Origin: Rufibacter sp. DG15C
Lineage (GTDB): Bacteria; Bacteroidota; Bacteroidia; Cytophagales; Hymenobacteraceae
DNA length: 64,000 nt
Assembly: GCF_001577755.1 (NCBI RefSeq)
Contig: NZ_CP010776.1
Span: 2,294,001-2,358,000, forward strand
Direction of reading: 5' to 3'
The notes under the pieces were generated by a model that did not search any database, was not told where the DNA came from, and saw only the letters and a program-made list of their open reading frames with translations. Each line of letters starts with the position of its first letter. Position 1 is the stretch's first letter. The position numbers and the translations under genes were made by a program. This document shows, one piece after another, positions 17,445 to 25,479 of this stretch.

Positions 17445-18647
17445 ATGCAAGACCTCAAAGACCAGATACGGTCGCTTGCCCAGCAGTACGCGCAAGACAC
17501 CATAGCCACGCGGCAACACCTGCACCAGCACCCAGAGCTTTCCTTTCAGGAGCACGAGACGTCTGCCTACGTGTTTGCCAAGTTGCAGGAGTTTGGCCTG
17601 GAGCCCCGGCGCATGACAGATACTGGAATTGTAGTCCTCATCAAAGGCCAAAGCCCAGACAAAGCCACTACCGCCCTTCGCGCCGATCTGGACGCCTTGC
17701 CCATTCTGGAACAAAACGAGGTAGCCTACAAATCCAAGCATGAAGGCGTGATGCATGCCTGCGGCCATGATGTGCATACCTCTTCGCTGCTCACCACCGC
17801 CCGTATTTTGAGTGGATTGCGTGACCAGTTTGAAGGAACGGTAAAGCTGATTTTTCAGCCCGGCGAGGAGAAGTTTCCGGGAGGCGCGTCCTTGATGATC
17901 AAGGAAGGCGTTTTGCAGAACCCCGCGCCGCAGAGCATCCTAGGCCAGCACGTGTTCACGCCCCTGGAGGTGGGTAAAGTGGGCTTTAGATCTGGCATGT
18001 ACATGGCTAGTGCAGATGAGATTTACATCACGGTCAAAGGCAAAGGCGGCCACGGCGGACTTCCCGAGCAATTGGTAGACCCGGTGTTGATTTCGGCGCA
18101 TTTGATAGTGGCCTTACAGCAGATTGTGAGCCGCAGAGCCAATCCCAAAACGCCGTCGGTGTTGTCCTTTGGCAAAGTCATCGCCAACGGGGCCACCAAC
18201 GTCATCCCCAGTGAAGTTAAAATAGAAGGCACGTTCCGGACTATGGACGAAGCCTGGCGTGCCGAGGCCAAGCAGCACATGAAGAAGCTGGCCGAAGGGC
18301 TGGTGGAAAGCATGGGCGGTACCTGTGACATCAACATCATGGACGGCTACCCGTTTCTGAAGAACGAACCCCAGCTCACGGCCCGCGCCAAAGCGGCTGC
18401 GCAAGCGTATTTAGGAGAGGAAAACGTGATTGACTTGGATATGTACATGACTGCTGAGGACTTCGCGTACTACTCCCAAACCACCGACGCCTGCTTCTAC
18501 CGCCTGGGCACCCGCAACGAGGCTCAGGGAATCACCTCGCCTGTACATACGCCAACCTTCAACATAGATGAGTCAGCCTTGGAGATTGGCAGTGGCTTAA
18601 TGGCCTATCTAGCTATTCAAGAGCTAAAGGCGCTGGCTAGTAAGTAA
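17445..18647 (+). CDS. M20 family amidohydrolase / N-acyl-amino-acid amidohydrolase
   Basis: A 400-residue metal-dependent peptidase-like enzyme of the M20D amidohydrolase group (hippurate or N-acyl-L-amino-acid hydrolases, IAA-amino-acid hydrolase relatives). The metal and substrate signatures are ALRADLDALPILE (about 77-89), HACGHDVHTSSLL (104-116, with C106 and H108) and FQPGEE near residue 140. The dimerisation lid follows (GGHGGLPEQLVDPV). No signal peptide, so it is cytosolic. It is preceded by R8 and followed by R9, which makes it a single-gene unit. The substrate is not predictable. Confidence 0.93.
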   Translation: MQDLKDQIRSLAQQYAQDTIATRQHLHQHPELSFQEHETSAYVFAKLQEFGLEPRRMTDTGIVVLIKGQSPDKATTALRADLDALPILEQNEVAYKSKHEGVMHACGHDVHTSSLLTTARILSGLRDQFEGTVKLIFQPGEEKFPGGASLMIKEGVLQNPAPQSILGQHVFTPLEVGKVGFRSGMYMASADEIYITVKGKGGHGGLPEQLVDPVLISAHLIVALQQIVSRRANPKTPSVLSFGKVIANGATNVIPSEVKIEGTFRTMDEAWRAEAKQHMKKLAEGLVESMGGTCDINIMDGYPFLKNEPQLTARAKAAAQAYLGEENVIDLDMYMTAEDFAYYSQTTDACFYRLGTRNEAQGITSPVHTPTFNIDESALEIGSGLMAYLAIQELKALASK

Positions 18648-18661
18648 TTAAATTGCCCTAA

Positions 18662-18719
18662 ACACAAAAGCCGTTTTTGGCCTGGTTTCCAGAAGCCAGG
18701 CCAAAAGCGGCTTTTGTGT
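18662..18719. repeat. Palindromic intergenic repeat, copy R9 (24-bp stem)
   Basis: The extended arms run from ACACAAAAGCCG inward and CGGCTTTTGTGT outward, giving 24 paired positions with a single G-U-type difference around TTTCCAGAAG. It lies 14 bp after the M20 gene and is the longest hairpin of the family here. Confidence 0.92.
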
Positions 18720-18807
18720 ATATACTATGCTTCAGGTTTGCAACTTGGAGCTGCCATGTGGCAAGTTTGTAACTTGCGTTACCCACATGAAGTGCCTCTC
18801 CATTTTT

Positions 18808-18962
18808 GTCATCCTGAAAGGACCTAGTGGGCGAACTAGCCAAGAATTGGCTATGAAACAATTCACCTTTTCAACTATCATCATTTTCAACTATCATCAA
18901 ATACCATCTTCTTTCTTAGGCCGCGCTCTAACAGCTGGCCCACAAGATCTTTTCAGGATGAC
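18808..18962. mobile_element. MITE-like element M2 with inverted termini
   Basis: A 155-bp unit with left end GTCATCCTGAAAGGACC, then GTGGGCGAACTAG, and right end GCCCACAAGATC followed by TTTTCAGGATGAC. The termini match element M1 at 4788-4930 while most of the interior differs; GGCTATGAAAC is a short shared inner word. Non-coding. Confidence 0.75.
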
Positions 18963-19063
18963 ATAAGAAGTAGGATGGTTTGCCTAGGTAGACACACGGC
19001 ACGTTTCTGCTTTCTCAAAAAATAGCTTAGCTAATCTACTAGGAGAGTTCTATTCCGGTAAAT

Positions 19064-19103
19064 CCGTTTTCAGCCTAATTCCTGAAAAACAAGTCAAAAA
19101 CGA
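19064..19103. repeat. Palindromic intergenic repeat, copy R10
   Basis: A degenerate copy: CCGTTTTCAGCCT, centre AATTCCTGAAAAAC, right arm AAGTCAAAAACGA. It precedes the putative hsp20 operator by 5 bp. Confidence 0.68.
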
Positions 19104-19108
19104 CATCT

Positions 19109-19133
19109 CATACTTTCTGAATCAGACAGTATG
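19109..19133. promoter_or_regulatory. 25-bp palindrome upstream of hsp20, candidate operator
   Basis: CATACTTTCTGA and TCAGACAGTATG form inverted arms with one mismatch around a single A. A related shorter palindrome, CAGACGGAATGTCTG, lies at 19166-19180. It is not a CIRCE or HAIR site. Binding by a heat-shock regulator is an inference. Confidence 0.45.
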
Positions 19134-19265
19134 TCGTATTAAAATCCGGATAAAAAAGCAAATACAGACGGAATGTCTGGTTTTCAGCTGAAATTCCAAT
19201 TGGTACAGAATTTACTGAAGAGTAAGTATCAAGTCAAAATTCAACCTAAAAACTATAAAAAGACA

Positions 19266-19700
19266 ATGACAGTGGTTAAATATCATCCGTTTTACCAAGA
19301 CAGAATGCCTCAGACGTTTAGCAGCTTGTTAGACAATTTCATCAACGAGGCCGTGACAACGCGCAAGACGCAGGGCTTTACACCGCAGGTAGATCTATGG
19401 GAAACCAAAGACGCTTATGAAGTAGAGTTGGCCTTGCCGGGCGTTTACAAAGAAGACATCAACGTAGAATTCCAAGAGGGAGTATTGACGGTAAGCGGTG
19501 AGCGCAAGCCCAAGGAAAACGGCCAGGATCTGAAGTTCCACAAAGTGGAAAGCAACTTCGGTAAGTTCAGCCGCTCCTTCCAATTACCAGAGCAGGTAGA
19601 CGCTAGCGCCATAGACGCTCAGTTTGAGAATGGCGTGCTGCACATCTCCGTGCCCAAGGTGGAAGAGAAGGTAGTCAAGCACCAGATTGCGGTGAAATAA
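19266..19700 (+). CDS. Small heat-shock protein, Hsp20/alpha-crystallin family
   Basis: A 144-residue ATP-independent holdase chaperone. The alpha-crystallin domain spans about residues 40-135, with the hallmark VDLWETKDAYEVELALPGVYKEDI start, GVLTVSGERK in the middle and ENGVLHISVPK near the end; the C-terminal tail is short. I chose ATG 19266 (MTVVKYHP) because this N-terminus fits the family. A longer in-frame start at 19173 would add a stretch overlapping a palindromic leader. Two palindromes upstream are candidate regulatory sites, and an intrinsic terminator follows. Confidence 0.93.
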   Translation: MTVVKYHPFYQDRMPQTFSSLLDNFINEAVTTRKTQGFTPQVDLWETKDAYEVELALPGVYKEDINVEFQEGVLTVSGERKPKENGQDLKFHKVESNFGKFSRSFQLPEQVDASAIDAQFENGVLHISVPKVEEKVVKHQIAVK

Positions 19701-19724
19701 CGCAAGCTCTCCCATACCCCAGAC

Positions 19725-19748
19725 AGGCGCCTAAAGAGCGCCTTTTTG
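19725..19748 (+). terminator. Intrinsic terminator after hsp20
   Basis: A 6-bp stem AGGCGC/GCGCCT, loop CTAAAGA, followed by TTTT, 25 bp after the stop codon. Confidence 0.65.
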
Positions 19749-19882
19749 GCGTCATATTTGTGGACAAGTAAATACCAATTTTGTTATTTTAGCGTTAAAG
19801 ACGTACAAGAAAGAAAGCAGTAACGCTCCGCGAAAACATTCCTTATACACCTGAGTTTTAACAGATATAGCTAACCTATTGT

Positions 19883-21376
19883 ATGAAAACGAAACAACTA
19901 ATGCTAGGCCTAATGCTCTCTGCCATGATGGGCGGGGGCGTGGCCATTGGGGGCTATAAACTGCTGGAAGATGATCAGCCCACTGCGGGACAGCAGTTGC
20001 CCAACACCAACGTACGGTACACCAGTGCCATGCGGGACGGCAAGGTGGTAGTGCCAGAAGGCTTGAACTTCCAGACGGCCGCCGAGCTGGTGACCCCGGC
20101 CGTGGTCCACGTGACCACGGAATACAAAATGCAGACGCGCCAGATGCCAAGTGAGATGCACCCGTTCTTCCGTGATTTCTTCGGGGACGAGGGCATGGAA
20201 GGGTATCAGCGCCAACAAGGTCCGGCCCTGGGCTCAGGCTCTGGGGTGATCATTGCCTCCAACGGCTACATTGTCACCAACAATCACGTGATTGACAAGG
20301 CAGACAAGATTGAGGTGATCATGGACGACAAGCGTAAGTTTGAAGCCACCCTGGTAGGCTCAGACCCGAACACGGACATTGCCCTGCTGAAAATCAACTC
20401 TGACAACCTACCGGCTTTGCGCTACGCCAACTCAGACAACGTGAAAGTGGGCGAGTGGGTATTGGCCGTGGGTAACCCGTTCAACCTCAACTCAACCGTG
20501 ACGGCTGGTATCATCAGTGCCAAAGGCCGCAACGTGGGTATTCTTCAGAATTCCAGCGGCATGAGCGTAGAGTCCTTCCTGCAGACAGACGCCGCCGTGA
20601 ACCCTGGTAACAGTGGGGGCGCTTTGGTGAACCTGAACGGTGATTTGATTGGGATCAATACGGCCATCGCGTCGCAGACTGGTACCTTCTCTGGCTACTC
20701 GTTTGCCGTGCCATCCGCCATTGTAAGCAAAGTGGTAGATGACTTGTTGAAATACGGCGAAGTGCAGCGCGCTTTGCTAGGCGTGCAGATGCAAGAGATT
20801 GACGCCAAGTTTGCCGCCGAGAAAAAGCTGAAAAACCTGAACGGGGTGTACGTGGCTGGTTTCTCTGAGAGCAGCGCCGCCAAGTCTGCCGGTATTGAGG
20901 AAGGTGATGTAATCACCGAAATCAACGGCGTGAAGGTGAACACAGGTGCCCAGTTACAAGAGCAAGTGACCCGCTACCGTCCTGGTGATAAAATCAAGGT
21001 GGGTTACAGCCGTGACGGTAGCACCAAATTGACCAACGTGACCTTGCGCAATGCCAATGGTAGCACAGAGATTGTGAAACGTGATCCTAACTCGCCTAAG
21101 TCCATGACCATTGCGGGCGCCAAGTTTGAGGCAGCCTCCAAGCAAGAGTTGAACCGTCTGGACATTACGGGCGGCGTGAAAATCTCTGGTATTGAGAAAA
21201 GCACCTTCGCTGAGTCTGGCATCAAAGACGGTTTCATCATCACCCAGATTGACAAGAAGCCTACCAACTCGCCAGAAGACGTGAATGAAATCTTACGTGG
21301 CACTCGTCGGGGTGGTCTCTTGATTGAAGGCGTGTACCCAGACGGCCGTAGGGCCTATTACGCCATTGGTCGTTAG
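19883..21376 (+). CDS. DegP/HtrA-type periplasmic serine protease (Do family)
   Basis: A 497-residue trypsin-like protease with an N-terminal membrane or signal segment (LMLGLMLSAMMGGGVAIGGY). The catalytic triad is complete: H135 in VTNNHVID, D165 in DPNTDIALLK and S244 in NPGNSGGAL. Two PDZ domains follow (about 280-375 and 395-490), the first holding GVYVAGFSESSAAKSAGI and the second GVKISGIEKSTFAESGI. This architecture fits envelope protein quality control. It follows the Hsp20 gene in the same direction with its own spacer and terminator, so proteostasis genes cluster here. An M/P-rich loop (about 85-112) matches the LA loop position. Confidence 0.95.
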   Translation: MKTKQLMLGLMLSAMMGGGVAIGGYKLLEDDQPTAGQQLPNTNVRYTSAMRDGKVVVPEGLNFQTAAELVTPAVVHVTTEYKMQTRQMPSEMHPFFRDFFGDEGMEGYQRQQGPALGSGSGVIIASNGYIVTNNHVIDKADKIEVIMDDKRKFEATLVGSDPNTDIALLKINSDNLPALRYANSDNVKVGEWVLAVGNPFNLNSTVTAGIISAKGRNVGILQNSSGMSVESFLQTDAAVNPGNSGGALVNLNGDLIGINTAIASQTGTFSGYSFAVPSAIVSKVVDDLLKYGEVQRALLGVQMQEIDAKFAAEKKLKNLNGVYVAGFSESSAAKSAGIEEGDVITEINGVKVNTGAQLQEQVTRYRPGDKIKVGYSRDGSTKLTNVTLRNANGSTEIVKRDPNSPKSMTIAGAKFEAASKQELNRLDITGGVKISGIEKSTFAESGIKDGFIITQIDKKPTNSPEDVNEILRGTRRGGLLIEGVYPDGRRAYYAIGR

Positions 21377-21414
21377 TTTTGAGCCGATTCCTGAAAAATA
21401 AGCCAAAAACGGCC
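21376..21414. repeat. Palindromic intergenic repeat, copy R11
   Basis: GTTTTGAGCCGATT, centre TCCTGAAAA, right arm AAGCCAAAAACGGCC. It begins at the htrA stop codon and is followed 8 bp later by a separate canonical terminator. Confidence 0.7.
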
Positions 21415-21421
21415 TGACTTG

Positions 21422-21453
21422 AAAAGCTCCTGCATGCTTGCAGGAGCTTTTTT
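21422..21453 (+). terminator. Intrinsic terminator after the HtrA protease
   Basis: AAAGCTCCTGC / GCAGGAGCTTT stem with a 6-nt loop, followed by TTTT. Confidence 0.88.
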
Positions 21454-21514
21454 GTTTCTTTAGGTTTGTAGAGTTCCTTGTATCAACCATATCCATTCCT
21501 TTAAAATCACTACC

Positions 21515-23065
21515 ATGACACAAATCATAGATATACCCGCCTTGCTTTCTGAGTTAGGCATCCAAGAAACCAACCCCGCCTACAGCACCGGTCTGCAATG
21601 GGGCGGTGACAAGAACCAAGAGTCCCGCACCATCCATTCGCCCACAGACGGAAGTAAGATTGCCTCTGTGCGCATGGCCACCGCAGAAGATTATGATAAG
21701 GTCATCAGCAAGGCCCAAGAGGCATTCATGGAATGGCGCACCTGGCCCTCACCCAAACGTGGCGAAGTGGTGCGTCAGATTGGTCAAAAACTGCGTGACA
21801 ACAAAGACGCGTTGGGCAAACTGGTAAGTTATGAGATGGGCAAGATTTTGCAAGAAGGCTTAGGCGAGGTGCAGGAAATGATTGACATCTGCGACTTTGC
21901 CGTTGGGTTGTCCCGGCAGTTGCACGGCTACACCATGCACTCAGAGCGCCCTACGCACCGCATGTATGAGCAGTACCACCCGCTGGGCGTGGTGGGCGTC
22001 ATCTCGGCGTTTAACTTTCCGGTGGCAGTTTGGAGCTGGAACGCCATGCTGGCCGCCATCTGCGGAGACACCGTGGTATGGAAGCCTTCTGAGAAGACGC
22101 CTTTGACAGCCGTGGCCTGCCAGCATATCATCAAAGAGGTATTAGAGGAAAACAACGTGCCGGAAGGCGTGTTCAACATTATCATAGGTGACGCCAGCAT
22201 TGGCAGCCAGATGGCGCATGACGGACGCGTGCCCTTGGTGTCTGCCACGGGTTCTACCCGCATGGGCAAGAAAGTAGGCGAGGCCGTGGGTGCTCGTTTA
22301 GGTAAATCCTTGCTAGAGTTAGGCGGTAACAACGCCATCATCCTCACGGAGAACGCTGATTTGGACATGGCTATGCGCGCCGTGGTATTTGGCGCCGTAG
22401 GTACCGCCGGTCAGCGCTGTACTTCCACCCGCCGCTTGATTATTCATGAGAGTATCTATGACTCGGTGAAGGAACGACTGTTGAACGCTTACGCCAAGCT
22501 GCCTATTGGAAACCCGTTAAAGGACACCAACCTGGTAGGTCCGCTCATTGACAAGCATGCCGTGGACTCGTTCTTACATGCGTTGGAGGCGGTGCAGAAA
22601 GAAGGCGGTAAGCTCTTGATAGGCGGGACTGTGCTGGAAGGCGAAGAGTACGCCACGGGCACCTACGTGACCCCGGCCATTGTAGAGGCTAAAAACGAGT
22701 ACCACACCGTGCAGGAAGAGACCTTTGCGCCCATCTTGTACTTGATTAAATATACGGGCTCTGTAGATGACGCCATTGAGGTGCAGAACGGCGTGCGCCA
22801 AGGCTTGTCTTCGTCCATTTTCTCCAACAACATCCTGGAGACCGAAGCCTTCTTAAGCCACTGGGGTTCTGACTGCGGCATTGCTAACGTGAACATTGGG
22901 ACGTCTGGCGCTGAGATTGGCGGCGCCTTCGGCGGTGAGAAAGAGACCGGCGGCGGGCGCGAATCGGGTTCAGATGCCTGGCGCGTGTACATGCGCCGTC
23001 AGACCAACACCATCAACTTTGGTAGAGAACTGCCATTGGCGCAGGGCATCAAGTTTGACATCTAG
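21515..23065 (+). CDS. Aldehyde dehydrogenase, ALDH7/AmaB-like
   Basis: A 516-residue NAD(P)-dependent dehydrogenase. The catalytic cysteine is C302 in GQRCTSTRRL and the general base is E268 in LLELGGNNA; the GSTRMGK cofactor loop is present. The C-terminal FGGEKETGGGRESGSDAWRV (about 469-488) is the hallmark of the ALDH7 family (antiquitin, alpha-aminoadipic semialdehyde / piperideine-6-carboxylate dehydrogenase), which points to lysine catabolism or aldehyde detoxification. No lysine-degradation partner is visible nearby. It is bounded by terminators on both sides and so is monocistronic. Confidence 0.93.
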   Translation: MTQIIDIPALLSELGIQETNPAYSTGLQWGGDKNQESRTIHSPTDGSKIASVRMATAEDYDKVISKAQEAFMEWRTWPSPKRGEVVRQIGQKLRDNKDALGKLVSYEMGKILQEGLGEVQEMIDICDFAVGLSRQLHGYTMHSERPTHRMYEQYHPLGVVGVISAFNFPVAVWSWNAMLAAICGDTVVWKPSEKTPLTAVACQHIIKEVLEENNVPEGVFNIIIGDASIGSQMAHDGRVPLVSATGSTRMGKKVGEAVGARLGKSLLELGGNNAIILTENADLDMAMRAVVFGAVGTAGQRCTSTRRLIIHESIYDSVKERLLNAYAKLPIGNPLKDTNLVGPLIDKHAVDSFLHALEAVQKEGGKLLIGGTVLEGEEYATGTYVTPAIVEAKNEYHTVQEETFAPILYLIKYTGSVDDAIEVQNGVRQGLSSSIFSNNILETEAFLSHWGSDCGIANVNIGTSGAEIGGAFGGEKETGGGRESGSDAWRVYMRRQTNTINFGRELPLAQGIKFDI

Positions 23066-23069
23066 ACAT

Positions 23070-23110
23070 CCGTTTTTTGGGCTAATTCCCAGAAAACAAG
23101 CCAAAAACAG
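23070..23110. repeat. Palindromic intergenic repeat, copy R12
   Basis: CCGTTTTTTGGGCT, centre AATTCCCAGAAAAC, right arm AAGCCAAAAACAG. It is directly fused to the canonical terminator that begins at 23108. Confidence 0.8.
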
Positions 23111-23147
23111 AAAGGCCGCCCTGCATATAGGGCGGCCTTTCTGTTTG
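23108..23147. terminator. Intrinsic terminator after the aldehyde dehydrogenase
   Basis: Stem CAGAAAGGCCGCCCT / AGGGCGGCCTTTCTG with loop GCATAT, followed by TTTG. It is separate from the adjoining repeat R12. Confidence 0.88.
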
Positions 23148-23197
23148 AAAGCGGCAAAAGGATTTGTACCTTTTCAGGACATCAATGCTTTTAGGCC

Positions 23198-23698
23198 ATG
23201 GCAGAGCAAGCGCACCTTCTTGAATTCCAGAGACAGATCACCAATCCGTTCAAGCTGAGGCTGTTTCTGCTTAAGAACCTGCCCATGGCGTATCTGGCGG
23301 GCTGCAGAATCAAATACCTTTCTGAGCAAGAGGCCCAAGTCACGCTTAAATACGGCTACCTCACCAAGAATCCGTTTAAATCCATCTACTTCGCGTGTCT
23401 GGCCATGGCTGCTGAGTTGTCCTCTGGCGTGTTGTCCATGATGTACCTCTATAAGGCCAACCCGTCTGTCTCCATGCTGGTGGTCAACATGGAGGCCGAG
23501 TTCTCCAAGAAAGCAGTGGGTACCATCACGTTTACCTGCGCCGACGGGGATGAGATTGCCGCCGCCGTCAAAGAAACCCAAACCACCGGCCAGGGAAGCA
23601 GCCTGCAGACCCTCAGCATTGGCCATGATGCGCAGGGCGAGGAGGTGGCCCGCTTTAGAATTACCTGGTCCTATAAAGCCCGCGCGGCCAGAAGCTAG
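23198..23698 (+). CDS. DUF4442 domain protein, hotdog-fold thioesterase-like
   Basis: A 166-residue protein recognisable as DUF4442 (PaaI-like hotdog fold): ITNPFKLRLFLLKNLPMAYLAGCRIKYL, then QVTLKYGYLTKNPFKSIYFACLAMAAELSSG, which corresponds to the acyl-CoA-thioesterase core helix and strand. No canonical HGG catalytic motif is seen, so enzyme activity is uncertain. The 3' end overlaps the convergent alpha/beta hydrolase by 4 bp. Confidence 0.82.
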   Translation: MAEQAHLLEFQRQITNPFKLRLFLLKNLPMAYLAGCRIKYLSEQEAQVTLKYGYLTKNPFKSIYFACLAMAAELSSGVLSMMYLYKANPSVSMLVVNMEAEFSKKAVGTITFTCADGDEIAAAVKETQTTGQGSSLQTLSIGHDAQGEEVARFRITWSYKARAARS

Positions 23699-24645
23699 AT
23701 CTTGCGGCTGGTCTTCTTTAAGAATTCCTTCACTGCTTTCTGAAACTGGGCGTTCTGCTCCAGGTAAATCACGTGCCCGCCGGGCATGGAGACCGTGGTC
23801 TGGTGTGGAAATTTAAAGCTCTTGTAATGGTCTGGCCCAATGGAGAAATCCTGCTCCCCGGAAATCACGAGCACCGGCATTTTCAAGTGCCTGGTCACCT
23901 CCGTGAAATCCTGAAAATACTCCGGTGAGTTGGCCCAAGCCTGCCCAAACGCGTAGTTATTGGGACGCTTGGCATCTTCCTCATTCATTTTTTGCAAGCC
24001 CTCTGCTGTGGTGTACATAAGCTGGTGGTAGGCGTTCTTCTCATTCAAGGCCTGGATGATGGCCATGAAGCGGTCAATGTAAGGGCGCTTTGGGTCCAGA
24101 AACGGAGTCGTGTCTGCTGGCTTCAGAATCTCCAAGCCTTTCTGTATTTGCACCTTGGCAGAGTATTCCAGATTGAGCGTGGTGTTGAGCATGATCATCC
24201 GGGAGATGGTCTTCGGGAAGTAATACGCGTACTCGGTGGCAATGATCCCCCCGAAGGAATGGGCCAGCACCGTCCATGTTGGGTAGCCCAGCTGCTGCCG
24301 TACCTCGTCAAAGTCCTGGGCCATGCGCTGCAAAGAATAATTGCCGGTGGGGGCTTTGCCCGAGCGGCCGCTGCCGCGCTGGTCCACATAGATCATCTGC
24401 ACAGAATCTTCCAGGGTGTTCAAGCCCAGCACTTCAAAAGAATGGCTCCAGGCCCCGGGACCGCCGTGAATGAACACGCAGGGGCGGCCTTTGCCAGAGA
24501 TTTTTACATATAACTCAGTGCCATCGCTCATGGTCAGCTTGGTTTCGCGGGGTTGGGTGGCGGCCTGCGCCATGGCCGTCTGGGTGCCACTTACCGTAAA
24601 AATGAGGGCTAAGCAGCTGATAATGAATGTATATACAGTTTTCAT
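23695..24645 (-). CDS. Secreted alpha/beta hydrolase (proline iminopeptidase-like)
   Basis: A 316-residue protein with a signal peptide (FIISCLALIFTVSGTQTAMAQ), so it is exported. The oxyanion motif HGGPG (60-64), DQRGSGRS (88-95) and the nucleophile elbow LAHSFGG (S130) fit the S33 peptidase / alpha-beta hydrolase family. The acid and histidine are likely in ISGEQDFSIG and MPGGHVIYLE near the C-terminus. The 3' end overlaps the converging DUF4442 gene. Substrate unknown; both an aminopeptidase and an esterase are possible. Confidence 0.88.
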   Translation of the reverse strand: MKTVYTFIISCLALIFTVSGTQTAMAQAATQPRETKLTMSDGTELYVKISGKGRPCVFIHGGPGAWSHSFEVLGLNTLEDSVQMIYVDQRGSGRSGKAPTGNYSLQRMAQDFDEVRQQLGYPTWTVLAHSFGGIIATEYAYYFPKTISRMIMLNTTLNLEYSAKVQIQKGLEILKPADTTPFLDPKRPYIDRFMAIIQALNEKNAYHQLMYTTAEGLQKMNEEDAKRPNNYAFGQAWANSPEYFQDFTEVTRHLKMPVLVISGEQDFSIGPDHYKSFKFPHQTTVSMPGGHVIYLEQNAQFQKAVKEFLKKTSRKI

Positions 24646-24875
24646 GATGTTTTGATAATTTCCGCGAAATACGGAAAAATTCAGGGTAATTTAAAGCGAT
24701 TAAAAAAGCAGAGATATTTTCGGACATCGGTGCAACTATTGGCTTTTGAGGTAGTCTTTAGGTCAGAAGTATTAGGAACACAGGATGGGTAGGCAGTTGG
24801 GCGAAGACGCGTTAGGGTTGTTCCGGGAACTGCAAATGGAGTAAGCATATGATAAGGCCTTAACACCTTTACAAT

Positions 24876-25436
24876 TTGGAGACGCTGGAATACACAGACG
24901 TAAACGCGCACATAGTGGCCCGCTGCAAAGAGGGCGACCGCAAAGCGCAATATGAGCTCTACAAGCTCTACAGCAAAGCCATGTTCAACGTGAGCATGCG
25001 CATCACCAATGACTACACAGAGGCAGAAGATGTCCTGCAGGAGTCGTTTCTGAGCGCGTTCAAAGAGTTGAGCACCTTTAAGGGGGACTCTACTTTTGGC
25101 AGTTGGCTCAAGCGCATAGTCATCAACAAGTCCATTACCAAAGTGCGCAGCCGGCGCCTGCAGGTAGTGCCCATGGAAGATTACATGGAGGTGGCAGATG
25201 ACGGGCCAGACATGGACGAGGAAGAGATGCAGTACAAGGTGGAGAGCATTCGGCGCGCCATCCAGAAACTGCCAGACGGTTACCGCGTGGTGCTGTCCCT
25301 GTACCTGCTGGAGGGATACGACCACGGCGAGATTGCCGACATCCTGAGCATCAGTGAGGCTACTTCTAAGTCACAATACAGCCGGGCCCGCAAGAAACTG
25401 TTGGGCCTCATGGAAGAAGAGGCGTTTTTAGCCTGA
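24876..25436 (+). CDS. RNA polymerase ECF-type sigma factor
   Basis: A sigma-70 family protein of about 186 residues. Region 2 is seen in YELYKLYSKAMFNVSMRITNDYTEAEDVLQESFLSAF and region 4 in YRVVLSLYLLEGYDHGEIADILSISEATSKSQYSRARKKL, which contains the helix-turn-helix. The best start is TTG at 24876, because an in-frame stop lies upstream and no ATG occurs before the conserved part. A putative anti-sigma and a DUF4097-like gene follow in the same direction, so it probably controls an envelope-linked response. Its last codons lie inside repeat R13. Confidence 0.9.
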   Translation: METLEYTDVNAHIVARCKEGDRKAQYELYKLYSKAMFNVSMRITNDYTEAEDVLQESFLSAFKELSTFKGDSTFGSWLKRIVINKSITKVRSRRLQVVPMEDYMEVADDGPDMDEEEMQYKVESIRRAIQKLPDGYRVVLSLYLLEGYDHGEIADILSISEATSKSQYSRARKKLLGLMEEEAFLA

Positions 25437-25460
25437 TTTCTCCAAAACAACCAAAAAACG
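25423..25460. repeat. Palindromic intergenic repeat, copy R13 (overlaps the sigma-factor stop)
   Basis: GCGTTTTTAGCCTGA supplies the last sense codons and the stop TGA of the sigma factor; the right arm is CAACCAAAAAACG. The centre (TTTCTCCAAAA) is degraded. It ends 19 bp before the next ATG. Confidence 0.7.
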
Positions 25461-25479
25461 AATTTACCGCTTAACCGCC

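Larger units (their letters stand above)
18648..19265. other. Gene-free 618-bp region of repeats upstream of hsp20
   Basis: No credible gene. In order it holds the long hairpin copy R9 (18662-18719), the MITE-like element M2 (18808-18962), palindromic copy R10 (19064-19103) and a 25-bp palindrome (19109-19133) that may regulate the Hsp20 gene. A 79-codon open frame at 18727-18966 is mostly M2 sequence and is rejected as a gene. Confidence 0.8.

Noticed and set aside
18727-18966. A 79-codon open frame
   Set aside because: Mostly MITE-like element M2 sequence with no protein-like conservation.
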